In this document: piece after piece, positions 1 to 8,238 of the stretch | How the letters are laid out: every line of letters starts with the position of its first letter | How positions within the stretch are numbered: the first letter of the stretch is position 1 | Source: CAZUVM01 sp964623885 | GTDB lineage: Bacteria > Verrucomicrobiota > Verrucomicrobiia > Limisphaerales > UBA8199 | Direction of reading: 5' to 3' | Assembly: GCA_964623885.1 (NCBI GenBank) | Contig: CAZUVM010000070.1 | Span: 1-49,308, forward strand | DNA: 49,308 nt | Notes under the pieces: model-generated | Told to the model about the DNA's origin: nothing | The model's input: only the letters and a program-made list of their open reading frames with translations | Databases searched by the model: none | Made by a program: the position numbers and the translations under genes

Positions 1-429
1 ATTGAAGATTAAAAGCATCTCGACCGTCCAGCGGCCAATGCCTTTGATTTGGGTGAACAGCTCCAGAAGTTCGGTATCGGTCATGTCTTCGCATCTGGCC
101 AGGGAGGGAATGAATCCTTCTACAGCTTGTTTAGCCATGCCGTGAATGTAGCTGATTTTGGGCCGCGATAGACCGGCACCGCGAAGCTGCTCAAGTGTGG
201 CCTTTAAGACTGCCTGTGGAGTCGGAAAACCCTGCTGAACAAACAACGCTTCAAATCGGGCCATGATCGCGCCGGCCGCCTTGCCGCTGAGTTGCTGGTG
301 GATGATCGCGTGTGTTAGCGCGTGAAAAGGAGGCAGGCGACGCGGCTGCAACTGGAGCGGTCCCACCCGTTCGATCAGAGCGGCCATCACCTCATCTTTC
401 CGCAAATGATCGAGCGCGCGTTTGTTCAC
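1..429 (-). CDS. DNA-3-methyladenine glycosylase II (AlkA-type), 3' end beyond the window
   Basis: Base-excision repair glycosylase that removes alkylated bases such as 3-methyladenine. Reading the minus strand gives 143 codons from a GTG at 429, directly after an in-frame TGA. The protein contains the family segment FHALTHAIIHQQLSGKAA and, at the window edge, the helix-hairpin-helix KGIGRWTVEMLLIF, the DNA-binding HhH-GPD hallmark. The catalytic Asp normally follows about 15-20 residues later and lies outside the window. The protein starts close to the HhH-GPD core, so it lacks the N-terminal beta domain of E. coli AlkA and resembles the short single-domain forms. No clear ribosome binding site precedes the GTG. 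The gene is divergent from the small exported protein at 532. The family is confident; the substrate is inferred. Confidence 0.88.
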   Translation of the reverse strand, partial: MNKRALDHLRKDEVMAALIERVGPLQLQPRRLPPFHALTHAIIHQQLSGKAAGAIMARFEALFVQQGFPTPQAVLKATLEQLRGAGLSRPKISYIHGMAKQAVEGFIPSLARCEDMTDTELLELFTQIKGIGRWTVEMLLIFN

Positions 430-531
430 CTTTGAATTGTTGCTGGTTCAAATGCGTGGCGCAAGCGACCGAAGTTGCTTTCTTGTGCGTCGCATCATTG
501 TCATCTTGGACCAAAATAGAAAGGAATGCAT

Positions 532-1008
532 ATGAGAACTCAAGCTCGGTTGGCAGGATTCGCTTTGGTACCGATTTTCGGAGTCATCTTGTTTGTCGGT
601 TCGGTTCGAGTTTCAGCCGCTGATTCGAACCCGGCGCTGCCGCCGGTGATTCAGGCAGGCTTTGATTCCTGGGCGAAAGGGGGCGGCGTCGAGGGCGCGA
701 TTTACCTCTGGCAGAAAGGCGGCCTCCTCGAAGGCAGCAACCGAGCTGCTGAGGCGAGCGGCCGCCTTCATCGGGCAAGCCAAAACCTGGGGTCTAGCGT
801 GGGTTGGGAACAGCTTAAAATGGATTCCATCGGCAAATCTTCGCTGGTGCTTTATCTTTCGCTCAACTTTCAGCGAGGAGCGGTTTACGCGCGGTTCCTG
901 CTTTATCACACCGACAAAACCTGGGTGGTCCAGGACATGGATTTCAGCACACGTCCGGAAACAATCATGCCGTGGCTATCCTTCGCCGGGGAACGGTCTC
1001 TCGAATAA
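532..1008 (+). CDS. Small exported protein of unknown function
   Basis: A 158-residue protein with an N-terminal signal peptide (hydrophobic stretch around residues 7-26, then a VSAAD cleavage-like site). An AAGGA ribosome binding site at 521-525 sits six bases from the ATG at 532, which is preferred over the in-frame ATG at 526. The mature part is about 130 residues, mixed polar and aromatic, with alternating beta-like strands (LVLYLSLNF, YARFLLYHTDKTWVVQDMDF). It could be a small NTF2-like or lipocalin-like fold, but no family is recognised. It is convergent with the outer-membrane factor gene, whose stop lies 12 bases away, and it is not in that operon. Confidence 0.72.
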   Translation: MRTQARLAGFALVPIFGVILFVGSVRVSAADSNPALPPVIQAGFDSWAKGGGVEGAIYLWQKGGLLEGSNRAAEASGRLHRASQNLGSSVGWEQLKMDSIGKSSLVLYLSLNFQRGAVYARFLLYHTDKTWVVQDMDFSTRPETIMPWLSFAGERSLE

Positions 1009-1020
1009 AGCTTTGCTGAT

Positions 1021-2544
1021 TTACCGTCGGGTTTTGGTCTCCACAGCGGCAACGTGATAGTCCGCCTGCCAGCCACCCCCGAGCGCCTTGATGAGTTGAA
1101 CGACACTGATGATTCGCTGACCGGCTAGTTGCGCGTTGCTCCGCTCGGCCTGAAGCGCTTCGCGGCTCGCGTCAACGACTTCGAGGTAGCTAACGATACC
1201 CGAGCGGTAGCGCTCCGTTGCCAGATCGGCGGCGCGACGCGCGTTGGCCACGGCGCGTTGCTGAGCGGCGGATTGGTCTGCGAGATAACGGATGCCTGCC
1301 AGACTGTTCTCGACATCGCCAAATGCGATGAGGACCTGCTGCCGATATCGCGCGACGCTCTCCTCGAAAGAAGCCCGGGCGTGCTTGAGATTAGCCCTGT
1401 TCCGGCCGCCGGCAAAAATCGGAAGCGACAGGCTTGGCCCAATACTCCATACGCGACTGTCCCAGTTAAATAGCGTCTGCACGTCTCCGCTCAGGTAACC
1501 TCCGGAAGCGGTTAGGCTCAACACGGGGAAGAACGCGCCCTTAGCGACGCCAATTCGCGCGTTTGCCGAGGCCAGCAATCGCTCCGCTTCAGCCACGTCC
1601 GGGCGTCGCTCCAACAATTCTGCGGGCAAACCAGCAGGCACGACTGGCGGTTCGGGATTCCAGTTGCGCGAAGTGTTAGCGCCCAAATGAAACGTCGATG
1701 GATTGCTGCCGACCAGGATGGCCAACGCATTTTCGAGCTGACTGCGGCGATGGGCCAGGGCGGCAGCGTCGGCTTCCGTTGTAGCCAATTCAGTTTCGGC
1801 GCGGGCAACGTCCAGGTCTGTGCCGATGCCGCCCCGAAAACGGCTGCGCACCAGTTGGACCTGTTCTTTGCGCAAGTCCACAGTGGCGTTTACCGTGTCG
1901 ATCTCCGCGTCTAATGAACGCAACGCGAAGTAGTTCTGAGCGACATCCGCCTCGAGCGTAAGGAGCACATTGTAATAATCGGCCAGGGACGCCTCCGCTT
2001 CGGCGCGAGCGCTCTCAAAACCACGACGAACCCTTCCCCAAAGATCGATTTCATAACTCAAATCAAGCGGAACGCTGAAGTTCTGGGCGGTGATGCTGCC
2101 GAAGCTCGGCTCCTGGTTGGGTGAGTAACGCTGGCGCGTGTAGCTAGGATCAAGACTGACAGTAGGCAACAGATCCGCTCGAGCCACTCGAGCGGTAGCG
2201 CGAGCCTGGTCAACGCGCGCCAAAGCGCCCTTTAAGCTTTCGTTGGCCTCGAGCGCGCGCGCTTCCAGGTCGTTGAGTTCGGGTTCGTGAAATACTTCCC
2301 ACCAACTGCCTTTTGGAACATTATCCAGCGGCCGGCCTTCTTTCCAGGCACCCAACTCCGTCGCTTTGTATTGCGACGGGAATGTATTGGTAGGGGCTTT
2401 GTAATCCGGACCGACGGTAAGAAAGCCGCCCGAAGCTGCCCGCGCAAACAACAGAATAGCGGCCAGAAACCAGGAATAAGCTGCTGCGCTCCGTCTGGAT
2501 CTATGTAGAGGAATCATATCAGGTGGCGATTTCAACACGTTCAA
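1021..2544 (-). CDS. RND efflux outer-membrane factor (NodT/OprM family)
   Basis: Outer-membrane channel of a tripartite efflux pump, forming a trimeric beta-barrel and periplasmic alpha-tunnel. The about 507-residue protein has a signal peptide, the family entry motif TVGPDYKAP, two outer-membrane efflux repeats (roughly residues 75-265 and 285-480) and typical sequences such as ERRPDVAEAERLLASANARIG and a late YLEVVDA. Its start overlaps the stop of the pump gene by four bases (TTG start at 2544), implying translational coupling; an in-frame ATG at 2517 is an alternative start. Most NodT proteins carry a lipobox Cys just before the xVGPDY motif. Here the sequence is AASGGFLTVGPDY with no Cys, so it is probably not lipidated. 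It is the last gene of the operon. Confidence 0.93.
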   Translation of the reverse strand: MNVLKSPPDMIPLHRSRRSAAAYSWFLAAILLFARAASGGFLTVGPDYKAPTNTFPSQYKATELGAWKEGRPLDNVPKGSWWEVFHEPELNDLEARALEANESLKGALARVDQARATARVARADLLPTVSLDPSYTRQRYSPNQEPSFGSITAQNFSVPLDLSYEIDLWGRVRRGFESARAEAEASLADYYNVLLTLEADVAQNYFALRSLDAEIDTVNATVDLRKEQVQLVRSRFRGGIGTDLDVARAETELATTEADAAALAHRRSQLENALAILVGSNPSTFHLGANTSRNWNPEPPVVPAGLPAELLERRPDVAEAERLLASANARIGVAKGAFFPVLSLTASGGYLSGDVQTLFNWDSRVWSIGPSLSLPIFAGGRNRANLKHARASFEESVARYRQQVLIAFGDVENSLAGIRYLADQSAAQQRAVANARRAADLATERYRSGIVSYLEVVDASREALQAERSNAQLAGQRIISVVQLIKALGGGWQADYHVAAVETKTRR

Positions 2545-5500
2545 GAGATCGGGGAGGGAGTCAGGCTTTCTCGAGGAGCTACAATAGCGGCAGGCTTCTT
2601 ACGAAAGCCAAGCTTCATCAAGGTGACGTAGAACACCGGCGTCAGGAAAAGGCCAAACAATGTGACGCCAATCATTCCCGAGAACACAGCGATGCCCATG
2701 GCCTGGCGCATTTCGGCGCCGGCGCCATGTGATTTCACCAATGGATACACACCGGCGATGAAAGCGATGGAAGTCATCAGGATGGGCCGCAGCCGCAGCC
2801 GGCAGGCTTCGATAGCCGCCTGTACCGGCGATAGACCATCGTCCTGTTTGTGCTTGGCGAACTCGACAATCAGGATGGCGTTTTTGCAAGCCAGACCGAC
2901 GAGCACGATGAGCCCGATCTGCGTAAAGATGTTATTATCGCCGCCTTTAAGCCAAACTCCGGTGATGGCAAAGAGCAAGCACATCGGCACAATCAGAATG
3001 ATAGCCAACGGCAGACGAAAGCTTTCGTACTGGGCAGCAAGGACCAGGAACACCAAAAGAATACAGAGCGGGTAGACGTAAACCGCCGTGTTGCCTGCGA
3101 GGATACGTTGGTAAGTCAGCTCAGTCCATTCGGACGCCATGCCCTTGGGCAGCGACTCGCTGGTGATTTTGCTGATCAATGCTTCGGCTTGGCCGGAACT
3201 GAATCCTGGCGCAGGCGCGCCGTTGATTTCAGCCGCTGGGTAGCCGTTGTACCGCATAGCGCGGTCCGGTCCGTGCGTTTCAGCCACTTTAATCAATGCG
3301 CCCAGAGGCACCATTTGCCCGTCCGCATTGCGCGTTTTCAAACGCGTGATGTCTTCGATGCGGTCCCGATACTGACTGTCAGCCTGCGCGATCACCTTGT
3401 AGGTGCGGCCAAATCGGTTGAAATCGTTCACATAGAGCGACCCCAGATAGACCTGCATCGTCTCGAAGAGGTTCTGCAGCGGGACGCCCTGCTGCTTGGC
3501 TTTCACGCGGTCGATATCAGCGGTGAGCTGGGGCACGTTGACGGTGAACGTTGAGAACACGCTGGCGAGCCCGGGCGTTTGATAACTGCGTCCCATGATG
3601 GTCTGCAGGTTTTGATACAAAGCGTCGTAACCCAGATCGGCGCGATCCTCGACGTAGAACTTGAATCCGCCGATGGTGCCCAGGCCCATGACTGGCGGCG
3701 GCGGCACGGCCAAAACAAACGCTTCCTGGATCGAGCCAAACTGCCGATTCAACGCCTCAGCGATGGCGGGCCCGCTTAAGTTTGGCTTTGTGCGCTCTTC
3801 AAACGGCTTGAGAGTGAAGAATACAATACCCGCATTGGGAGCCACGCTGAAGCCGCTGATACTTAAGCCAGGAAACGCAACCGCGCTTTCGACGCCAGGC
3901 TGTTTCAATCCGATGTCGGACATGCGCCGAATGACCGCCTCCGTGCGGTCGAGCGACGAGGCATCGGGCAACTGCGCAAACGCCACCAGGTACTGCTTGT
4001 CCTGCGTGGGCACGAACCCAGTTGGGACTTTGTTGAAGCCCCAGCCCGTGAGCAGCACCAGGCCGCCGTAAACGACGAGTGCGACAAGACCTTTCCTAAG
4101 GACCGCACCAACACCCGCTGAATACTGGTTTCCAGACCACGCAAACAAGCGGTTAAACGGCCGGAAAAACCAACCTAGGACCTTGTCCATAGCGCGCGCA
4201 AACCAATCCTTCGGCGCATGGTGGTCCTTCAGGAGAACGGCGCAAAGAGCGGGCGATAAAGTGAGCGAGTTGAAGGCAGAAATCACCGTGGAGATGGCGA
4301 TCGTGATCGCGAACTGCTTGTAGAATTGGCCGGTAAGACCGCTGATGAACGCGGTTGGGACAAACACGGCACAAAGAACGAGCGCAGTAGCGATGATTGG
4401 ACTGGTTACTTCACTCATCGCCCGCTTAGCGGCATCGTGCGGCGATAAACCCAAGGCAATGTTGCGCTCGACGTTCTCCACCACGACAATCGCGTCGTCC
4501 ACTACGATGCCGATCGCAAGCACGAGCCCGAACAAGGATAGATTATTGATGGAAAACCCGAACGCCAGCATCGCCGCGAACGTGCCGACAAGCGAGACTG
4601 GCACCGCCGCCAGTGGAATGATCGACGCGCGCCACGTCTGCAGAAAAAGGATCACTACCACAACCACCAACAAGATCGCCTCGGCCAATGTGTGTACCAC
4701 CGCCTCGATGGAGTGGCGGACGAAAATCGTCGGGTCATATACCACGGCATAATCCACGCCGTCCGGGAAATTTTTCTTCAGATCTTCCATAGTGCGGCGC
4801 ACTTCGGCCGAGAGTTGCAGCGCGTTCGCACCCGGTGTTTGGAAAATCGGCAATGCCACCGCCGTCTTATTATCCAGAAGCGAGCGCAGCGCGTAGCTGT
4901 CAGCGCTCAGTTCAATACGGGCAACATCCTTCAACAGCACTTTCTCGCCATTCGGTCCGGTTTTGAGAATGACTCCCCCGAATTCCTCAGTCGAAACCAG
5001 CCGTCCTTTCGCGTTGATTTGCAATTCGAATTCGACTGGCCGGCTGACCGGTTGTTGGCCGACGGCTCCGGCGGCGACTTGCACGTTTTGCTCACGAAGC
5101 GCCGCCACCACGTCGCTGGCGGTCAGGTTGCGCGCCGCGAGTTGGTCTGGGTTGAGCCACACCCGCATGGCATAATCCCCCGAGCCAAATACCTCAACGT
5201 CCCCTGCGCCGGGAATACGTGCCAGCACATCCTTGACCTGCAGCGTAGCGTAATTGCGCAGATACACTTCGCCGTAGCGTCCACTCGGAGAAAACAGGTG
5301 CACCACCATCGTGAGGTCGGGCGATTGTTTGGTCGTGGTAACGCCGAACTGGCGCACCTCTTCCGGCAATTTGGGCAGGGCCTGTGAAACGCGGTTCTGC
5401 ACCTGAACCTGGGCTTTGTCGATATCGGTGCCCAGCTTGAAAGTTACCGTTAGCGTCATCACGCCATCAGGCGTGGCTTGTGAAAACATATAGAGCGAAT

Positions 5501-5726
5501 CCTCGACACCATTGACGGCCTGTTCCAGCGGTGAGGCTACTGTTTCCGCTATGGTTTTTGGATTGGCTCCGGGATAACTGGCGCGAACCACGATAGTAGG
5601 TGGTACTACCTCGGGATATTCGCTGATCGGCAAACGCCACATTGCCAATAAACCAATCAGAAAAATCACCATCGATAGCACACCGGCGAAAATCGGGCGG
5701 CGGATAAAAAAATGGGAGAAGTTCAT
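2541..5726 (-). CDS. RND multidrug efflux transporter, HAE1 (AcrB/MexB) family
   Basis: Inner-membrane proton-driven pump exporting hydrophobic or amphiphilic compounds through the adaptor and outer-membrane channel. At 1061 residues it is the usual family length. TM1 opens at residues 9-29. The N-terminal half has the porter region (GVEDSLYMFSQATPDG, VQVQNRVSQALPKLPEEV), and TM4 carries GIVVDDAIVVVENVER with the two Asp of the proton relay. The second half carries GLACKNAILIVEFAKHK with the relay Lys. Both halves of the tandem duplication are complete, so it should be active. The start ATG at 5726 follows the adaptor stop by 39 bases. The substrate cannot be read from sequence; HAE1 pumps usually handle drugs, bile salts, solvents or plant phenolics. 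Confidence 0.96.
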   Translation of the reverse strand: MNFSHFFIRRPIFAGVLSMVIFLIGLLAMWRLPISEYPEVVPPTIVVRASYPGANPKTIAETVASPLEQAVNGVEDSLYMFSQATPDGVMTLTVTFKLGTDIDKAQVQVQNRVSQALPKLPEEVRQFGVTTTKQSPDLTMVVHLFSPSGRYGEVYLRNYATLQVKDVLARIPGAGDVEVFGSGDYAMRVWLNPDQLAARNLTASDVVAALREQNVQVAAGAVGQQPVSRPVEFELQINAKGRLVSTEEFGGVILKTGPNGEKVLLKDVARIELSADSYALRSLLDNKTAVALPIFQTPGANALQLSAEVRRTMEDLKKNFPDGVDYAVVYDPTIFVRHSIEAVVHTLAEAILLVVVVVILFLQTWRASIIPLAAVPVSLVGTFAAMLAFGFSINNLSLFGLVLAIGIVVDDAIVVVENVERNIALGLSPHDAAKRAMSEVTSPIIATALVLCAVFVPTAFISGLTGQFYKQFAITIAISTVISAFNSLTLSPALCAVLLKDHHAPKDWFARAMDKVLGWFFRPFNRLFAWSGNQYSAGVGAVLRKGLVALVVYGGLVLLTGWGFNKVPTGFVPTQDKQYLVAFAQLPDASSLDRTEAVIRRMSDIGLKQPGVESAVAFPGLSISGFSVAPNAGIVFFTLKPFEERTKPNLSGPAIAEALNRQFGSIQEAFVLAVPPPPVMGLGTIGGFKFYVEDRADLGYDALYQNLQTIMGRSYQTPGLASVFSTFTVNVPQLTADIDRVKAKQQGVPLQNLFETMQVYLGSLYVNDFNRFGRTYKVIAQADSQYRDRIEDITRLKTRNADGQMVPLGALIKVAETHGPDRAMRYNGYPAAEINGAPAPGFSSGQAEALISKITSESLPKGMASEWTELTYQRILAGNTAVYVYPLCILLVFLVLAAQYESFRLPLAIILIVPMCLLFAITGVWLKGGDNNIFTQIGLIVLVGLACKNAILIVEFAKHKQDDGLSPVQAAIEACRLRLRPILMTSIAFIAGVYPLVKSHGAGAEMRQAMGIAVFSGMIGVTLFGLFLTPVFYVTLMKLGFRKKPAAIVAPRESLTPSPIS

Positions 5727-5765
5727 GGTAATTTGAAAAACGAGACCCTTGAAATGCTGGTCCGC

Positions 5766-6926
5766 TTAGCGATTCGCTAAATGGCCGTCGGATTGGTTCG
5801 CCATTTCCTGTTGGGGCACCACGGGCATGCCGGGCCGCACTCGTTGCAGGCCGTTCACAACGATTTCCTCCGTTCCCTGAAGGCCGGAACGAACGACCCG
5901 TTTGCCTTCCATGGCCGGACCCAGCTTCACCGTTTGATAAGCGACGGTGTTGGAAGATGTAAGAGTGAGGACGAACTTTTGAGCCTGGTCAGTCCCCACT
6001 GCGCGCTCTTCCACGAGCAGCGCCTGATACCGCTCGCTCAGAGGAAGGCGGATGCGCGCGAATAAGCCTGGAACCATCCGACCTTCCGGATTCGGAACGA
6101 TCGCCCGAAGGAGTATACTCCCGGTATTCGCATCTACCCGGTTATTCAACGACTCCAGATATCCTCGGTGTGGGAAGTCGGTCTCGTCTGCCAATTGAAC
6201 GTCCACCGGCACTCTGCCGTCGGCATTCGTTTCCAATTTCCGCGACTGGATAAGCGCATCGAATTTGAGCAGCGAATTCTCGTCGATATCAGCGTACACG
6301 TATACCGGGTCAACTGATACAATGGTGGTGAGCAGGCTTGCGGCGCCGGCGACCCCGCTGATGTAATTGCCATCCGTGAGCAAAGCCCGGCTTACCCGTC
6401 CGTCGACGGGCGCGCGGACCTGTGTATAGTCCAGGTCGAGTTTGGCCGATTCGAGCGCTGCTTGTGCTGCCAACCAGGCCGCCTTGGCTGCCTGATAGCG
6501 CGACTGCCGCGCATCGGACTCTTCTACCGAAATGGCCTTGTCTGCCAGAAGCTGGGACGAACGATCCGCTTCATGCTTGGCGTTTTCGAGGTGGACCTTT
6601 GCCTGCTCAAACTCCGCCTGCCTTTGATCGAAAGTAGCCTGATGCCAGCGAGGATCGATCACAAACAACACGTCGCCTTTCTTCACAAGTTGCCCGGATT
6701 GGAACCGGACTTCCTGGATGTACCCGGACACGCGCGGCCGCACCTCAACCGACTCAATCGGCTCAATCCGGCCGGTAAACTCGTCCCATTCGACGATTTC
6801 CTTTCGTTCCACCGGCGCCACGGTTACTTGCGCCAGCGGCGGCCGTTGCTGTACCGCTCGATGCTCACATCCCGTGGCCAATGCGACCAGCGTCATAGCC
6901 AGAAGCGCCGGCGCGACAAGTCGCAT
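5766..6926 (-). CDS. RND efflux periplasmic adaptor (membrane fusion lipoprotein)
   Basis: Adaptor that bridges the RND pump and the outer-membrane channel. The start is set at the ATG at 6926, preceded by GAGGA nine bases upstream. It opens a lipoprotein signal peptide ending in the lipobox LATGC with Cys at residue 20. The frame is open a further 63 codons to 7115, but that extension has no export signal and is probably not translated. The 386-residue protein has a biotinyl-lipoyl half-motif (VEVRPRVSGYIQEV), a helical hairpin with coiled-coil character around residues 90-160, the second lipoyl half (YTQVRAPVDGRVSRA), and the beta-barrel and membrane-proximal domains. It is the second gene of the operon, after the short-chain dehydrogenase. 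Confidence 0.93.
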   Translation of the reverse strand: MRLVAPALLAMTLVALATGCEHRAVQQRPPLAQVTVAPVERKEIVEWDEFTGRIEPIESVEVRPRVSGYIQEVRFQSGQLVKKGDVLFVIDPRWHQATFDQRQAEFEQAKVHLENAKHEADRSSQLLADKAISVEESDARQSRYQAAKAAWLAAQAALESAKLDLDYTQVRAPVDGRVSRALLTDGNYISGVAGAASLLTTIVSVDPVYVYADIDENSLLKFDALIQSRKLETNADGRVPVDVQLADETDFPHRGYLESLNNRVDANTGSILLRAIVPNPEGRMVPGLFARIRLPLSERYQALLVEERAVGTDQAQKFVLTLTSSNTVAYQTVKLGPAMEGKRVVRSGLQGTEEIVVNGLQRVRPGMPVVPQQEMANQSDGHLANR

Positions 6927-7175
6927 CAGTTTCGGTCCTCGGTTTTCCGTTTCCTCGGGAATAGAACTCCTCGCGACCTTTGCGCGGAGCGCTCCCCTGA
7001 AACTCAGGACGCGCCGCAGCATTGGCGCACTTCCGCTTCGCCGACTAATATTTTGCGCTAAAACAATCTCATCCACTGCATTCATATTCCCATCCTGCTT
7101 ATCGATCATGCTCATCTTTGGTTGTGGTCCTTTGAATTATGACGAAGTATCCCGTCCGTTTAGGACATTCGCTTC

Positions 7176-7949
7176 TTACTGTGCAGTCCAACCACCGTCG
7201 GCGGTTAGTGACAATCCGGTGACAAACGACGCATTCGGTGAGCAAAGCCACAACACGGCCTCCGCAATTTCTTCCGGCCGCCCGAGCCGGCCCACCGGAT
7301 GCATCCCGGCCAATTGATTGAAAAAGTCGGTCCCCGGTCCGCCCGTAAACCTATTCAGCATCGGCGTCTCAATGCCGCCAGGCAGCACGGCATTTACGCG
7401 GATGCCCTGCTTCGCGTACTCGAGGGCGGCGGTTTTGGTTAACCCAAGCACGGCGTGCTTGCTGGCCACATAAACGCTCGCACCGGGAAATCCAATCACG
7501 CCGCCGACCGAGGCATTGTTCACAATGGCGCCCCCGCCATTCTTCAGCATTGCTCCGATTTCGTGCTTCATCGCGAGCAGAACGCCGAGAACGTTGATAT
7601 CCATCACCGTCCGGTAGTTGGTCAACGACTGCTCGTGGGTTTGCTTCCCAACTTCGCCCTCCACGCCGGCATTGTTAAAGGCAGCATCGAGATGACCATA
7701 GGTCTCCATCGTTCGTGCCAGCAACTGCTCGACATCGCGCTCCTGGCTCACGTCGGCTTTGACGAATAAACCCTGACCGCCACGCTGCTTGATCAGCCCG
7801 AGCGTTTCAAATCCTTCGGCTTCACGGCGGCCGGAAATCACCACTTTCGCTCCAGCGTCGGCGAATGCGAGCGCCGCAGCTCGGCCGATGCCGCTGCCAC
7901 CGCCGGTCACCAGCGCCACCTTATCTTCCATGGCTCTTTTCATACTCAT
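7176..7949 (-). CDS. Short-chain dehydrogenase/reductase (SDR, classical)
   Basis: NAD(P)-dependent oxidoreductase of about 257 residues. It shows the Rossmann motif TGGGSGIG near the N-terminus, the NNAG motif, the catalytic Ser in NNASVGG and the catalytic YVASK (Tyr-x3-Lys). The region after the active site, PGGIETPM, is the usual substrate-loop entry. A longer frame begins at 8009, but the ATG at 7949 fits the family, whose TGxxxGIG motif lies close to the start. It is the first gene downstream of the sigma-54-like promoter at 8042-8058 and precedes the efflux genes on the same strand, suggesting chemical modification of a compound that the pump also handles. The substrate is unknown; classical SDRs with this layout are often annotated as glucose or 3-oxoacyl reductases without proof. 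Confidence 0.9.
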   Translation of the reverse strand: MSMKRAMEDKVALVTGGGSGIGRAAALAFADAGAKVVISGRREAEGFETLGLIKQRGGQGLFVKADVSQERDVEQLLARTMETYGHLDAAFNNAGVEGEVGKQTHEQSLTNYRTVMDINVLGVLLAMKHEIGAMLKNGGGAIVNNASVGGVIGFPGASVYVASKHAVLGLTKTAALEYAKQGIRVNAVLPGGIETPMLNRFTGGPGTDFFNQLAGMHPVGRLGRPEEIAEAVLWLCSPNASFVTGLSLTADGGWTAQ

Positions 7950-8041
7950 AAATAGTCTCGTTGGTTGTGTCTGGTGTACGCTCCGAACTCTCAGTTCATT
8001 TCTCACCATCTGCCCGGAACCGAACCACCGGAACAGCCTAA

Positions 8042-8058
8042 CGCTAACCCTGTGCCAA
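8042..8058 (-). promoter_or_regulatory. Candidate sigma-54 (-24/-12) promoter of the SDR/efflux operon
   Basis: Read on the minus strand the sequence is TTGGCACAGGGTTAGCG. It carries the complete TGGCAC -24 block and a GC at -12 at the exact family spacing (ten bases between GG and GC); the consensus is TGGCACGNNNNTTGCW. The predicted start of transcription is near 8031, giving an untranslated leader of about 80 bases before the ATG at 7949. A sigma-54 activator gene begins on the other strand 181 bases away, which is the usual geometry. It was matched by eye and the second T of the -12 block deviates. Confidence 0.55.
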
Positions 8059-8099
8059 CCCGGTCAATGGGCGGACAGAGTGCACGCAACCTGTTGAAA

Positions 8100-8138
8100 A
8101 TGCGTTTAATACGAAAAATAATTACTCCTGATACGCAT
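8100..8138. promoter_or_regulatory. Inverted repeat, possible enhancer site for the sigma-54 activator
   Basis: ATGCGT at 8100-8105 is mirrored by ACGCAT at 8133-8138, and the match extends imperfectly inward (ATGCGTTTAA against TGATACGCAT). It lies about 45-80 bases upstream of the -24 block at 8052-8057, within the range used by bacterial enhancer-binding proteins, and in the only long non-coding gap between the two divergent genes. The arms are short and the spacing is wide, so chance is possible. Confidence 0.3.
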
Positions 8139-8238
8139 CTGGCGGCTTAGCCACAACGCGCGTTTTTTAACTAATATTCGTGATTCAACAACTTTGGTTC
8201 GTTGCGCAGTGCGCTGTCATGAGCCATGTTAGGCGCGC

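Noticed and set aside
312..623. Plus-strand open frame of 103 codons
   Set aside because: Antisense to the start of the DNA glycosylase and overlapping the exported protein's signal peptide; no coding signature.
6927..7115. 63-codon in-frame extension of the efflux adaptor
   Set aside because: The internal ATG at 6926 has GAGGA and opens a lipoprotein signal; the extension lacks any export signal.
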